DNA of 64,000 bases from Rhynchopus sp. YZ270_cl-10 (lineage: Eukaryota > Euglenozoa > Diplonemea > Diplonemida > Diplonemidae): contig OZ037913.1 of assembly GCA_964035575.1 (NCBI GenBank), positions 186,001 through 250,000 of the forward strand. The letters are read 5' to 3'. Made by a program: the position numbers and the translations under genes. Shown here piece after piece: positions 1 to 12,310 of the stretch. Positions within the stretch are counted from its first letter, which is position 1; the number at the start of each line of letters is the position of its first letter. Under the pieces are notes generated by a model, which worked only from the letters and a program-made list of their open reading frames with translations, did not search any database and had not been told where the DNA came from.

Positions 1-326
1 GGTTTCGCTCGAAATCGCGCGTTTTCTTTGTAGTGCATATTCACCCCCCTTCCATACCAATAACGCTAGTAGTCAATTCCCCCCCACGTTTTGTTTTTTT
101 TTTTCTCTTCCCACCCAAGTAGGGATATTCCGTTCCTATTCATTGTATTTGAAAAGAAAAGAAAAGAAAAAAAAAATGCATTTTTTTTTTGTTTTCAGTT
201 CCCTCCCCCAGTGTTGCGTGTCGTGTTCATCCCAGTTGGATATGCACTGTCACAAATGATGCATTGGTTCCCCTCTTTTAGTTCAGTATTCTTCGTGATT
301 GAAAAAAAAAACAAAAATTGTTTTTT

Positions 327-376
327 GTGGAGCACACTCTAGGGTGGCTACACTGATACAACCAAGTTTTCAAAAA
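327..376 (+). repeat. Dispersed 50-bp repeat, family 2, copy 1
   Basis: First of six copies of a unit reading GTGGAG, eight variable bases, GGGTG, then CTACACTRATACAACCAAG and TTTTCAAAA. Inner bases CACTC and GGGTG can pair around a two-base loop. The outer TAGTG/CACTA pairing of other copies is partly lost here. Confidence 0.75.
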
Positions 377-734
377 ATAAAATAAAATTGCTCGTTGTAT
401 ATTGTTCGGATATGAGTACAAAACGATAGTGTCAAGTGAATGAGCATCCTCGGAAGCGAACACCAATGCACCAAAGTTTTTTTTAAAAAGGGGGAAAGAA
501 GGAAAAATATAGCAATACCACAGAACAGCCTTCTACTCAGTATTGTGCTCAGACGGCCTCGTTGAAAGGTGCGTGAGAAAACTCTTCTAGGTCTGAGTAA
601 TATATCTCATATAGTCACACCAAATAGTCGTGCTCAAACTGTCTTTCCTTTGTCATGATACGGGAATATACATGGCAAAAAAAAATAAAGCAAAAAGCAA
701 AAAAAAGTATACCAAGCAAAACAATAGTAAACCG

Positions 735-936
735 CATTTTGATGTTTTATTGTTGCCACAACCACTTAATTGCAATCATAAGTACACCAATCATCCTTAC
801 GTTGTTCTGAGAGCCTTTCCTCACGATGCTGAGACGTTGCCACATCACAACAGCGAACAACCAAACCACAACCGGATAAACTCCACGGTTTCCCTGGAGG
901 CTTTTTAACCACCAGACCCTCGGTGAGAGAACACAC
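735..936 (+). repeat. Tubulin-flanking repeat, copy A
   Basis: It matches 3808-4072 from a shared CATTTTGATGTT start, through AGTACACCAATCATCC, to the end CCACCAGACCC-CGGTGAGAGAACACA. It lacks about 60 bases in the middle and 11 bases inside the CTCCAC...GTGGAG hairpin region that copies B to D keep. Confidence 0.8.
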
Positions 937-1198
937 ACTGCGGCAAGGCAAGGCAATGCAATGTGGGAGGGTAGAGGGAGGAACGGGGAACTGGGAACTG
1001 GGAAGGACCTTGAGAGCAGAGGGACACTGCTTTGTGCTGTCTTTGTTGTGGATGTGATGACAATTCTTTTGAATATGCCGCCCCAGTCGGAGCCTCAACC
1101 GAGAGCGATGCCCGAAAAGGCAATACCAATAACCCTTAGGACACCTCTCATCATTCTAGACAGCACACGGACACGACGTTGGCATCATGCTTGTAAGC

Positions 1199-1269
1199 AA
1201 CCGGATTAACTCCACGGTTTCCCTCCCAACTCTGTGGAGGCTTTTTAACCACCAGACCCCGGTGAGAGT
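1199..1269 (+). repeat. Tubulin-flanking repeat, copy B (3' part only)
   Basis: Only the last 70 bases of the repeat are present. They include the CTCCAC...GTGGAG inverted repeat, GGCTTTTTAACCACCAGACC and the GGTGAGAG end. Confidence 0.85.
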
Positions 1270-1376
1270 GAAGTGGTCATGTGTCCCAGAACTAGTACCA
1301 GTACACGCAAGACACAAGGCAGACTGCGCAGGGTGAGGTTGGGATGAGGGTTGTTGGGGAACTTGGGGTAGGTTGA

Positions 1377-2897
<1,521 letters not shown>

Positions 2898-3807
2898 GCA
2901 CGCCCCCCTGCTGAGGCTTGCTTCACACGAGATCTGACCTGACGACGCGGCCACCCACCCCATCCACCCTGCCCTCTCTGTACCCTCCCAGCACGTCTCA
3001 ATGACGAGCACATCCACACCCTCTTGTTCAACCTGAAAGCAAGAAGACATTTCCCCCTGACATGGTTCTTTCGTTGCTTTTTGTCTAATGTTTGTTTCAT
3101 AATGTTATTATTTCTGAGAATGATTCATCTTTGCATTCTCGACACAAGGCAGCGAAAGAAGAGATAAGAGATTGAAGATAAACGGAACAGTGAAAGGAAA
3201 AGCAAAGGGATAACGAATACGTCACATACCACCGCAGCCGCCTCCTATTGTGGATAACAAAAGAGATGTGTGCTGTGTCGGTTGTGCTGTTGTGGGGAGT
3301 TGCTCCGTCTAAGACTTGCAATGCATTTTACCCCATTTTCAATTTCCTTTCTTTTTCTTTTTCTGTTCCCTTTGATTGTTTTTATTTTTATTTTTCTGTT
3401 GTTCTTTCGCAACAAACATTTTTGAAGAAACAAAGACAAAGCTGTGGACAGGACATGAAGGCGGAATGCATATCTGACACAACCTCAATACAACGGCGAC
3501 AAGCTGAAAGAGGAAAACAAACAAAAAAGTTTGAAGCAAAGGGAAAAGGAAAACCAACCAAACCAAAACAAGGCCACAAACAAACAAGAGATTTAGATAT
3601 TCACTGTGCTGTCTTCCCAGCTTCGTATGGTAACACAGCAGAGTGCGGCCACACCTGCACCTGCAGATGTGGCTGTGTCCGACTGTTTTACACCTGCAAA
3701 CGTATCGAGGCTGGGGGACACTCAGTTTTGTAGCAAGATTCCTGACAAAAAAAGTCGACACGAAAAAGAGAAAAATACAGAGGCTCAGAGCACTATTTTT
3801 TATTCTT

Positions 3808-4072
3808 CATTTTGATGTTTGATTGTTGTTGCCACATCCACACAATCACAATCATAAGTGCACCAATCATCCTTGCATTGTTCTTCCTTTGTAACACGTG
3901 AGATCCTCAAGTGCACGAGAGAGCCTTCTTCACCCCAACATGGATGGGTGTTCCCAGTTCCCACATCACAAGCCACAGCGAACAACTATAACCACAACCG
4001 GATAAACTCCACGGTTTCCCTCCCAACTCTGTGGAGGCTTTTTAACCACCAGACCCCCGGTGAGAGAACACA
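3808..4072 (+). repeat. Tubulin-flanking repeat, copy C
   Basis: The most complete copy, about 265 bases. It contains GTGCACGAGAG, resembling the loop of the dispersed hairpin family, then CTCCAC...GTGGAG and CACC...GGTG inverted repeats, ending in GGTGAGAGAACACA. Confidence 0.85.
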
Positions 4073-4193
4073 GGTGTGCAGAGCGACAGCACCAGGCCAT
4101 GATGTTCTTCAGTTCTTCAGTCTTGACACTTCAAGTGGCAAAACTGAAGAGCTGAACTTGCAGGGACTACTGGACCACAGAGATACATCACAC

Positions 4194-4402
4194 AAGTACA
4201 CCAATCATCCTTGCGTTGTTCTTCCTTTGTAACACGTGAGATCCTCAAGTGCACGAGAGAGTCTTCTTCACTCCAACATGCTGGGTGTTCCCAGTTCCCA
4301 CATCAGAATAGCGAACAACCACAACCACAGCCGGATAAACTCCACGGTTTCCCTCCCAACTCTGTGGAGGCTTTTTAACCACCAGACCCCCGGTGAGAGA
4401 AC
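4194..4402 (+). repeat. Tubulin-flanking repeat, copy D
   Basis: About 209 bases in the same orientation as copy C and highly similar to it from AGTACACCAATCATCC to GGTGAGAGAAC. Copies C and D start their shared part about 340 bases apart. Confidence 0.85.
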
Positions 4403-4603
4403 CGTTTTACGGGTCTTGTATTATTGAAGACCGCATCGCAGTGATGCATACTGTGTTAGCGCACCCCCTCCCCTTCCCCCCTATTGTTTTCGACATCATA
4501 CTTGACAGGAACACATACTTTTAACACATTCATGTTCTGGTAGATGGTTGACTGCTGACAGAAATGTTTAGTAAGGGAAAGTGATCTCTTTTTTGTTTGA
4601 GAG

Positions 4604-7600
4604 ATGTTTAGTGGTGTCCTTGAGATAGGCGAAGCAAGGCATGTTCAGGAAGAGAAGGCGAAGGATGTTGTGGACAATCCGTCTCAGGTGTGCCTTCCTG
4701 CGACAGACGTACGGACTGAGACTGCCGATGGCGTGGCCCGCAAGCTCATTGAACTAGCGAGTGTTGGTGTCAGTGTGGATGCGTCAATGCGCCTTGGAAG
4801 GCATCTCAGGACTTTGGTGGATGTGTATGGCTCACAGCTGTCGGACGATTTTAGCCCCCATGTGCTGGAACAACTGAGCGCCCTAGAAGACATGGGGGCA
4901 AATGCCTTCTGCTCGCCCCCCAAAGTGAACGCAATGGTGCGCTGCATGCACCCCAGTGTGCGGTCCTTCTACTGCCTCCCCGCCCTCCTAGACTCTTTGT
5001 TCAGCAGCATCGCAGGGTGTGACATGGGGTCTGTTGAGTGTGTCTGTGTGAAGGGGTGTGAGGGCATGAGGAGCGGCTCTGCGACGGGGGATGTGGCAAC
5101 ACGCCGGCGCAACCAGGTGTCAGCAGGGTTCTTTGTGCGTATACACATTTGTGTCAGGGAAATAAACGGCATCGTGGAACACAGTATTCTGAACCCTGTG
5201 TTCAGGAGCATGTTTAGATTGCAGTATGAGCATATCGAGAGGTTTCACACTCTGTGGCGAAGTTTGACGAACATGGTGTGCAATGGTCAGTGGGCGAGTC
5301 TGGCGGAGATGAGTCGCAACGAGGATACTGAGATATCTGTGAAGCCGTTTGGCTCGGCACGCAGCCTGACGGAGGACTCTGTGCACACGACGGAGGTGTT
5401 GCTGACGAAGTCGTGCCTCATGTCGCATGCTGTTGCTGTGGTGGCGCAATGTGCAGCACACCACTACAGTGTGGAGCAGACGCTCTCGCTCTCGCAGCGC
5501 ATGGCGACGTTCCTCTTGAGCTCCACAACAACACCGCCACCACTCACCCCGAGCTCAAGCTTCACCAGCAACAACCCCTTGATGGCTCCTGCAGAGCGTT
5601 GCAGCATCGACTCCGCGGCGACGTCGGTACAAAACCCGCACGCAGCCATCGACATTGAAGAGGAAGCTAATGTGAACCGAAGCAGTGTCAGCTACAGCGT
5701 GATGCACAACACCTCCGAGGGGACAGTGCAGGTACAGGAGGCGCCCACGGAGATGGTTGTGTTTATGGTGCTTGGGGTGCTGTTGTTCTTCTTGGCGAGT
5801 GTTGTGATCTTTGTGGAGGTGGTGTTGATTGTGATCTTCAGGAACGTGGAGGAGGAGGAGGCGGGGAGACGTCAGCAGATACAGGCAATACCGCTGCGTT
5901 CTGTGTTGGGTGTGTGCATACCTGCGTGCGTTCTGCTTGTCCTGTCGGCAGTGATGTTGTGCAAGGTGGTGTTGACACGATGCTGTCCAGGTAGTGCGCC
6001 AAAGGGCATCGTCACAGAGCTCACCATGTGCACAATAGTTCTCTACGCAACTGCCGTTGTCCCGCTCTTCTACTTGGAAGGCGATCTGTTCGGCGAGCTC
6101 GAAACACCGTGGAGCTGCTTCACCCAAGGCTGCATGCTGCTATACCTGCCGTGCTGGGTGTGCAGCGCTCTGGGCCTTCTCAGTGGAAAGCACTCAGACT
6201 TCTTTGCCGCCTCACATCCACAGCGGCACGCACACATCGTGCGGAGTTGCGGCATATACCTTGCAAGCACGGTGGCGAAGATCCTCTACACGGCACTCTA
6301 CAAGCTTGGTGCCGGTGCTCAGGGCTACGAGGTTGGTGTCTTCACTCTGATGTACTTCAACGTATTCTTTGTTGTGTTGGTGACGGGGCTTGTGTTGTTG
6401 GTTGTGGTGTCACTCCTCCAGCCCTGCATCACGAGCACAATGCACAGCAAAAACGATGCAGGTTTGTACAGGTTTTTGATCCTACGCTACCCAGAGAGCG
6501 GCCCTGTGCTGGCGGAGAAGACAACCCCAGAAGACACACCCACGCGCGAGACGACACTGCTGCAGAGCAGGAACACGAAGTTGTATGAGTACTCTTCTGG
6601 TGCAGTGGACATGAAGATCGGCTTTGTCGTGGAGGAGAAGGGCCCAGATGCGGTGTGCACCAAGACGTCGATCGAGGGCATCGACAACAGCATGCTCTAC
6701 ACGACTGTAGGCATCTTTGTGTGCAACACAGACTTTGAGGTTGTGCACTGGAACTACAGGATGTGGCACTGGACGGGGTACCTCCCAGAGCAGGCGAAGG
6801 GCACGCAGCTGTCTTCGCTGCTCTCGCCGGCTTCTCTTGTGGATATCATGAAGCAGAGCAACAACTCGCACGACATTACTCTCCCTGCCCTGACCCCCTC
6901 CACCGTGGACTTCTACCGGAAGTGCGGTATCGAGGACAAGGTCGGTGAGCCCACCCTCCCACTCGAGGTCTACGTAACCCCAGGTGTCCCCAGCGCTGGG
7001 GGGCAAAGCTTTCTCAGCGAGCAGAGTGTACTTGCGACCCACTACATCTTCTACTGCACCGGCATATCGTCATCAGTTTCGCCACATACTTCATACCCAC
7101 GTGTGAAGAGCAATGGCGCACTAGGGGCGGTAGTCTTCGGTTCGTCGCTCTTCTTCTCGTGGATTTCCAACGAGATCTTGGCACACATAGAACGTGGCTC
7201 GGCACTACCGCCGCTGCTCGCAAACACCAAACCCCGGGAACCGTGCCAGGGCAAGGACAAGATCCTTGTCCGTCTGCGGAAGGTGCTGTCCCGCGTCACC
7301 GAGTATGCCCACGGTGAGGCGGAGACCTTCATGTTCACAACGTTCCGCCCGCTGCTGACCACAGCAACGATGGGGTTCAAACCTGTCTCGGGCGACAGCG
7401 AACTGATCGCGTCGGTGAACTGCTCGATGAACGCTGGTGTGACAATGAACGTAGAGAACGGGGTGCCTGACAAGCTGCTCACATCGCCGGGGCTGTTCTC
7501 TCAGATCCTCAACTCTCTTGCGGCGGATGTGATCCCACACGACGTGGCGCAACGTGTGCACATCTCCGTGAGGGCGTCCTCCGCCAACGTGGGTGTGTGG

Positions 7601-9517
7601 CGTGAGGAGAACGATGACGCCGACTCTGCAGGTGCGTTGGACATGCTGCTGGGCGCAACGATCATGGAGGAGACAATGGAGAACGAGATCCTCGAGGCAC
7701 GCACCATCATCATCTCCATCTACAGCCTCATCCCCATTGGCGGCGCAAAGGGCCTGGACGAGCTTCTTGACGAGCAGGGCGACTCCTGCAATACTACGCT
7801 CAAGGCCTCACATAACTCCCTTGTCGCGCTGCACGTCGCTGCCAACAAGCTTGGTGGGTACTTCCTCGTAGAGAACGTGACCGCAGGCGACCACAAAGGT
7901 GGCAGTGTTGTTCACTGGATGCTGCCGTGCTTCGACCACACCTTCGTCCACGCAGCCCTTGGCGAGACAGGCCCATCTATACCCAAAGGGAATCACTCCA
8001 TCTCAGGCGGCCACGTTGTCCCGTCAGCGAAGCCCGCCTCTACCTCCGTTACGGCCCCACCAAAGTACCAGGAAGGAAACCTGCACGTGTTGAACCCGTC
8101 CAATATCAAGTGTTTGGTCATTGACGAAAACCCATCCAACGTTCTTCTTGTCAGCGAGGCCCTGTGGAAGCGTGACTTCAACGTCGCTGTGAAGACGAAC
8201 CTGAACAACGTTGACCCGACCTCATTCAACGTGATTGTCGTGAACCTGACGGAGAACAGCGTGCTCTTGGAGACTATCATGGAGAAGTTCAAAGCGTCGA
8301 GCACGCAGATCCTCTTTGCCTCTGCGTACTTTGACGACGAGGACACAGCGATGCTGCAGGCGGAGGACTGGTGGAATGTGTCGTTGCCTTATAATGCACT
8401 TTCTTTGGACGTGATTCTGTCGGACATGGAGTCGAACCTTCACAAGATTGAGAAGAATCAGCAGGAGATTGATGATATTCGGAAGGCGTTTGATGGGAAT
8501 GGTGGGTCGTGCCCTTGGGAGCGTGGTGCGTGCGTTGGGAAGGGCTCCTTTGGGAAGGTCTACGAGGCGACAAACAAGCTGACTGGAGGGAAGATGGCGT
8601 GCAAGATTGTGCCCCTGAGCGAATGCGACAACCACGCAGCCATCTTCCGCGAGGTGACTGTGATGGCGTCGCTGAGCCACCCGAACATCATCCACTACTT
8701 CTACTGCGAATGCGGGGACGACGAGCTGCGCATCTTCATGGAGCTCGCGGACGGCTGCCTCACGCAGAAGGTGCCGCAGAACGGCATCTCTCCTACCCAG
8801 GCTGCAGCCTACATGAAGGACATCATCATGGGGCTGCACTACATCCACTCAAAACACCTGGTACACCGCGACATGAAGGTTGCGAACGTTCTCATGCACC
8901 GTGGTGTGTGCAAGCTCATCGACTTCGGCACTGCCATCGAAAACAAATCCAAGAAGACCGACGAAGGTGGCGGGGTGATCATGGACACTTCCATCACCGG
9001 CACACCGCACTACATGGCGCCTGAGGTTCTTGAGGGCGACCCTTTTGACTGGCGTGCTGACATATGGGCTGTCGGGTGCATGCTGATGGAGATGCTTACA
9101 GGCAAGCCTCCCTGGCAACACGTCGGCAGTGGGTCCTGGGTGGCAGTAAAGTACGTCTGCAATGCTGCGAAGGACCCAGACACGCCCCTCGACTTCGGTC
9201 CAATGGACTACCACGAAAATGCGTTGCACTTCTTCAACGAGACGTTGTCGCTGGACCCAAGCAAACGACTCAGCACCTTGGCGCTGTTGGACACTCCACT
9301 TCTGTCGAAGATGAACGAGGACTACATCAGGAAGCAGTCTGTTATCAGCTATGCGTGCCTCAAGCGTAAGGAAAGCCAAGGGACCATCCGATCCAAACCC
9401 AACAAGGCACCACGTGTCAAGGCAAGCACCAAGACGCATGACGCCGCTAAACAGGAGCTGCTCCTCGACGACGACGAGGACCGAAGAGGGACCACGTTCA
9501 GTGGCTGGGGAGGGTGA
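4604..9517 (+). CDS. Membrane hybrid sensor with degenerate two-component module fused to a STE11-like Ser/Thr kinase
   Basis: The protein has 1637 residues and no visible intron. About 380 soluble residues come first. Several membrane segments follow (about 383-610). Next comes a PAS-like domain near 700 (GIFVCNTDFEVVHW), a DHp-like helix at 850-858 (FFSWISNEI), an ATPase-like region up to about 1110, a receiver-like domain at 1167-1290 and a protein kinase at about 1306-1590. The kinase keeps its key residues: GKGSFG at 1312-1317, the lysine in MACK, HRD at 1421-1423, DFG starting at 1440 and APE. The signalling histidine is replaced by Asn856, the glycine boxes are poor, and the receiver keeps Asp1174 but has Asn1214 where the phosphorylated Asp is expected. 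I infer that the two-component part senses or docks but does not relay phosphate, and that output is by MAPKKK-type phosphorylation. The start is the ATG after a T-rich tract. Confidence 0.9.
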   Translation: MFSGVLEIGEARHVQEEKAKDVVDNPSQVCLPATDVRTETADGVARKLIELASVGVSVDASMRLGRHLRTLVDVYGSQLSDDFSPHVLEQLSALEDMGANAFCSPPKVNAMVRCMHPSVRSFYCLPALLDSLFSSIAGCDMGSVECVCVKGCEGMRSGSATGDVATRRRNQVSAGFFVRIHICVREINGIVEHSILNPVFRSMFRLQYEHIERFHTLWRSLTNMVCNGQWASLAEMSRNEDTEISVKPFGSARSLTEDSVHTTEVLLTKSCLMSHAVAVVAQCAAHHYSVEQTLSLSQRMATFLLSSTTTPPPLTPSSSFTSNNPLMAPAERCSIDSAATSVQNPHAAIDIEEEANVNRSSVSYSVMHNTSEGTVQVQEAPTEMVVFMVLGVLLFFLASVVIFVEVVLIVIFRNVEEEEAGRRQQIQAIPLRSVLGVCIPACVLLVLSAVMLCKVVLTRCCPGSAPKGIVTELTMCTIVLYATAVVPLFYLEGDLFGELETPWSCFTQGCMLLYLPCWVCSALGLLSGKHSDFFAASHPQRHAHIVRSCGIYLASTVAKILYTALYKLGAGAQGYEVGVFTLMYFNVFFVVLVTGLVLLVVVSLLQPCITSTMHSKNDAGLYRFLILRYPESGPVLAEKTTPEDTPTRETTLLQSRNTKLYEYSSGAVDMKIGFVVEEKGPDAVCTKTSIEGIDNSMLYTTVGIFVCNTDFEVVHWNYRMWHWTGYLPEQAKGTQLSSLLSPASLVDIMKQSNNSHDITLPALTPSTVDFYRKCGIEDKVGEPTLPLEVYVTPGVPSAGGQSFLSEQSVLATHYIFYCTGISSSVSPHTSYPRVKSNGALGAVVFGSSLFFSWISNEILAHIERGSALPPLLANTKPREPCQGKDKILVRLRKVLSRVTEYAHGEAETFMFTTFRPLLTTATMGFKPVSGDSELIASVNCSMNAGVTMNVENGVPDKLLTSPGLFSQILNSLAADVIPHDVAQRVHISVRASSANVGVWREENDDADSAGALDMLLGATIMEETMENEILEARTIIISIYSLIPIGGAKGLDELLDEQGDSCNTTLKASHNSLVALHVAANKLGGYFLVENVTAGDHKGGSVVHWMLPCFDHTFVHAALGETGPSIPKGNHSISGGHVVPSAKPASTSVTAPPKYQEGNLHVLNPSNIKCLVIDENPSNVLLVSEALWKRDFNVAVKTNLNNVDPTSFNVIVVNLTENSVLLETIMEKFKASSTQILFASAYFDDEDTAMLQAEDWWNVSLPYNALSLDVILSDMESNLHKIEKNQQEIDDIRKAFDGNGGSCPWERGACVGKGSFGKVYEATNKLTGGKMACKIVPLSECDNHAAIFREVTVMASLSHPNIIHYFYCECGDDELRIFMELADGCLTQKVPQNGISPTQAAAYMKDIIMGLHYIHSKHLVHRDMKVANVLMHRGVCKLIDFGTAIENKSKKTDEGGGVIMDTSITGTPHYMAPEVLEGDPFDWRADIWAVGCMLMEMLTGKPPWQHVGSGSWVAVKYVCNAAKDPDTPLDFGPMDYHENALHFFNETLSLDPSKRLSTLALLDTPLLSKMNEDYIRKQSVISYACLKRKESQGTIRSKPNKAPRVKASTKTHDAAKQELLLDDDEDRRGTTFSGWGG

Positions 9518-10246
9518 AGTGGGTAGTGTTGGGTGAGCTGATGGGGGTAATGTTGCTTGTTTTCGATGTTGCCCGATTTCTATCACGGCGTATCCTCGAA
9601 TCCCCATATTTAGTTAATTACTTTTTAAACCCCCTCCCATAAATGCACTTTCCCCATGTTCTGTGTATGATGCCTTGCTATGTTTCCCTTTTTTTTACCT
9701 CCTCCCTCTTATTTTCTGGTCCGGCAATCTTCTTCTCTTCTTCTGAACAATTCGCTCCTAGAATTATGTTCTGCATTGCACCTCCCCCTACCATGTAGTC
9801 TACACTGACACACACATTCCTTTTACTAACTACCCCTCAACCTATTCTTTTTTTTTGTATTGTGTGTACGTGTTCAAAACAATAGGTCAGTGGTAGACGT
9901 AATGTGATATTTTTAAGGGGGGTGAAAGGCAGGTTTTTTAAATGTTTTTTTTTCTTTTCCCCTTTTTATTACCTATTTTATTTGTGCAGTCCTTCTCCCT
10001 TTTCCCCCCTTTGATGGGAAAAACCCCCACTTAAGATACAATTTTAACGTTCAGCCCAAGACAGATGTGTGGGTTGAAGACAGTTGTGGGTAGTTCCTTA
10101 TGTGTGTATTGATTTCAGTGTCCCGAAGGTAATTCGTGTTAATCAAATCAATGACATGATGTGATGATGTGTATCTAAGAGTTCGTGGCACTCCAGTGGC
10201 TAGGGTAGGGTGTGTACTTTAGAATTGTTCCTCATCATACACCAAC

Positions 10247-10284
10247 GGGGGGAGCGAGGATCTCAAGCGATCCTTGCGACCCCC
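10247..10284. other. Strong GC-rich hairpin
   Basis: GGGGG and GCGAGGATC on the left pair with GATCCTTGC and CCCCC on the right around a six-base loop TCAAGC, with one G-T wobble. No poly-T follows at once, so a simple terminator role is not obvious. Confidence 0.6.
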
Positions 10285-10323
10285 AACTCGCTGAAGAGGA
10301 GGTGGCGTCACTCACCTGCCATC

Positions 10324-10348
10324 ATGCCAAGGGATCTAGTCTTGGCAT
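10324..10348. other. Hairpin with 8-bp stem
   Basis: ATGCCAAG pairs perfectly with CTTGGCAT around a nine-base loop. It lies 40 bases after the hairpin at 10247. Confidence 0.55.
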
Positions 10349-11551
10349 TCCGGAGCTGACCCTGCTTTCTATTTTTCAGGTAAACGTCATAGGACTTCAG
10401 GAGCATCACACTCGATGTAATTTTCTCCGGATGTAATTTAACGTCCAGCCAAGACGCTTGTGTGTGTACGGGTGGTACATTCATTAGACTAATTTCTCTC
10501 TTTTTTTGTTTGTTTCTGCAAACAATATTGGTGTTTTTTTTTATTCCCACCAGTGCCTGCGTCCCCGATGAACGGTGAGGCGTTTGCACTTTCAACTTTT
10601 CTTTCTTTTTTTTTTTTTTAAACCTCTCCCTCTCCCTATCTCCTCAACCGCACCTGTTTGAACAGCTTTGTTGCGTATTGGGTGATAAAACGTCTCTGTT
10701 TTTATCTTGCAGACCCCACCACCTTCCCCCTACCCTCTTCCAGTAAAAAGAAAAGACGCGCTCTGTTTTAGCCTCGAATTAGGGAAAAAGGAGAGGGTGC
10801 CACGTTCACTGGCAGTTGTCTTCTTTTTCTTTATTGTGTGTTTTGGTGCGCCCCCCTAGCCCGTTTTTCATATATTTTCTACAAAAGATGTGCTTTCCAT
10901 TTTTATGAAATTTTCCTTTTTTCCCCCTCCCTACGGGGCAACGAGAGGGCGGTAGATCATAAATCATCGCACAAAGTTACAAAATGACAATGCTCTTCAG
11001 CGTGATTATCTTTGTGCTATGTGTGTTTTTTTGTTTGTGTGGTTTACTAGTCCCTCTCCTTGCCCTCTGTTATTGTTTGCCGGTGTCCGGTGAGATGTTT
11101 GCGCTTTCAACTTCTCTTTTGACTTTTGATTTACACAAAACCCATAAAGTACCCCACCCCTCAATGTGATCTCCGATAGGTGCTCTTTCCCCCCCATATC
11201 TATTTCCACATAATAAGCAAGAAAAAAAACAAACAAATACACACCAAAAAAATAAAGTGAAGATTGCACAACTGAGACAACTACACTACTCCAACAATTT
11301 ATCAAAAAAAAAAACACAAAAAAAAGCAATTTAGTGGGGAAGGAGGGAGAGGATTGTCTCCCCCACATCTACACGAGTTTTTCTCTCTGTTCATTCTTAT
11401 TTTCTTTTCCAATAAAAAAAAGAACCAAACAAAAATACACTAAAAAAATTCCCCCCTCCTACTCCCCCCGCTTCTTTTTAATACTCTTCCCCTCTTCCCC
11501 TCTTCCCCATCCTTCCTTTGTTAGCGGGAGGTGGGGGTGGTGGATTTACGA

Positions 11552-12202
11552 ATGCCCGCTGTAGACGCGGAACGAATAGCAGCAAATCTGTCGCGAGAAA
11601 ACATCGCAAATCTACGAAGTATTGCTGCAGGCGGTTGGCGTGTGGGGTGTCTTCTTGACAATGTGCCCAATGTTTCTCAGGACATTTGGCGGCATGTGTT
11701 GCACATTATTCTGAAAGAAAATACCAACGGCATTGTCTTAGTGTTCATGCAGAATGGAGTGGATGCGCCAATCTTTGTCAATTCGAAACGACTGTGTGTG
11801 CATCTCAGTAGTGCGTCCCCGCTGCTCCTCTTTACAACGGATAATACACCCATCGAAGAACGTTCCGAAAAGATTTTGTCTGATCTTCGAGAAAAACTTT
11901 CCAAAGTGATGGTCCTTTCAGAGCCTTCACAGCCTTCAGTGCAGGTAGTGACGGTTGGGGTTAAAGCTCCTCTGCGTGGTCCGTTGGTCGCACTGTTATT
12001 AGGCTACCCCGTGTCATGGGTGGGAACAGGGCGGATAAATGGCATGTTCTTGTACACGGTTCGCCATAAGAATGGAAGTGGGTTTGCCTTCAGTGCGCCA
12101 CGTAGTGTCGATATGGATCAGGTGCTTCCAAAGTATCTGGACGGGGTGGCTGTTACAGTGCAACGGGAGGTGGTTCCAACTGATGCTGGTATTGTGATGT
12201 AA
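11552..12202 (+). CDS. Protein of unknown function, possibly DUF4504-like
   Basis: 216 residues, soluble, no clear motif that fixes a function. A run of beta and alpha segments ends in a region LRGPLVALLLGYPVSWV near residue 150, which recalls the DUF4504 (C1orf74-like) family; I hold that link only loosely. The start chosen is the first ATG in the frame, 28 bases after a TTCCTTTGTTAG acceptor-like tract. It ends 108 bases before the methyltransferase start, so the two are neighbours in one presumed transcription unit. Confidence 0.75.
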   Translation: MPAVDAERIAANLSRENIANLRSIAAGGWRVGCLLDNVPNVSQDIWRHVLHIILKENTNGIVLVFMQNGVDAPIFVNSKRLCVHLSSASPLLLFTTDNTPIEERSEKILSDLREKLSKVMVLSEPSQPSVQVVTVGVKAPLRGPLVALLLGYPVSWVGTGRINGMFLYTVRHKNGSGFAFSAPRSVDMDQVLPKYLDGVAVTVQREVVPTDAGIVM

Positions 12203-12310
12203 TCAAAAATCGATTTGAGAATGGCTTTGAGACTCTGGGGAAAAGGGGGGTTTTCATTGCCATTTGATACAGAGACAAATTTATCAAAAAAAAAAACCAA
12301 GAGTAACACA

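Larger units (their letters stand above)
2898..4603. other. Intergenic region after beta-tubulin
   Basis: The tubulin 3' region is followed by T-rich DNA with no credible gene. From 3808 two copies of the tubulin-flanking repeat lie in tandem. Between them, at about 4105-4150, an extra hairpin is possible (TCTTCAG with CTGAAGA). Confidence 0.7.
9518..11551. other. 2-kb intergenic region with hairpins
   Basis: No gene is supported. T-rich homopolymer runs dominate. Two strong hairpins lie at 10247-10284 and 10324-10348. A sequence AATTTTAACGTTCAGCC near 10041 recurs in changed form near 10434. A motif close to GTGAGGCGTTTGCACTTTC occurs near 10576 and, altered, near 11088, 23530 and 49350, each time followed by AACTT or GCTTC and a T-rich tract. 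Confidence 0.6.

Noticed and set aside
9810-9850. CCTTTTACTAAC resembling the U5 snRNA loop
   Set aside because: The flanks cannot form the U5 stem and no Sm site with a following hairpin is seen.
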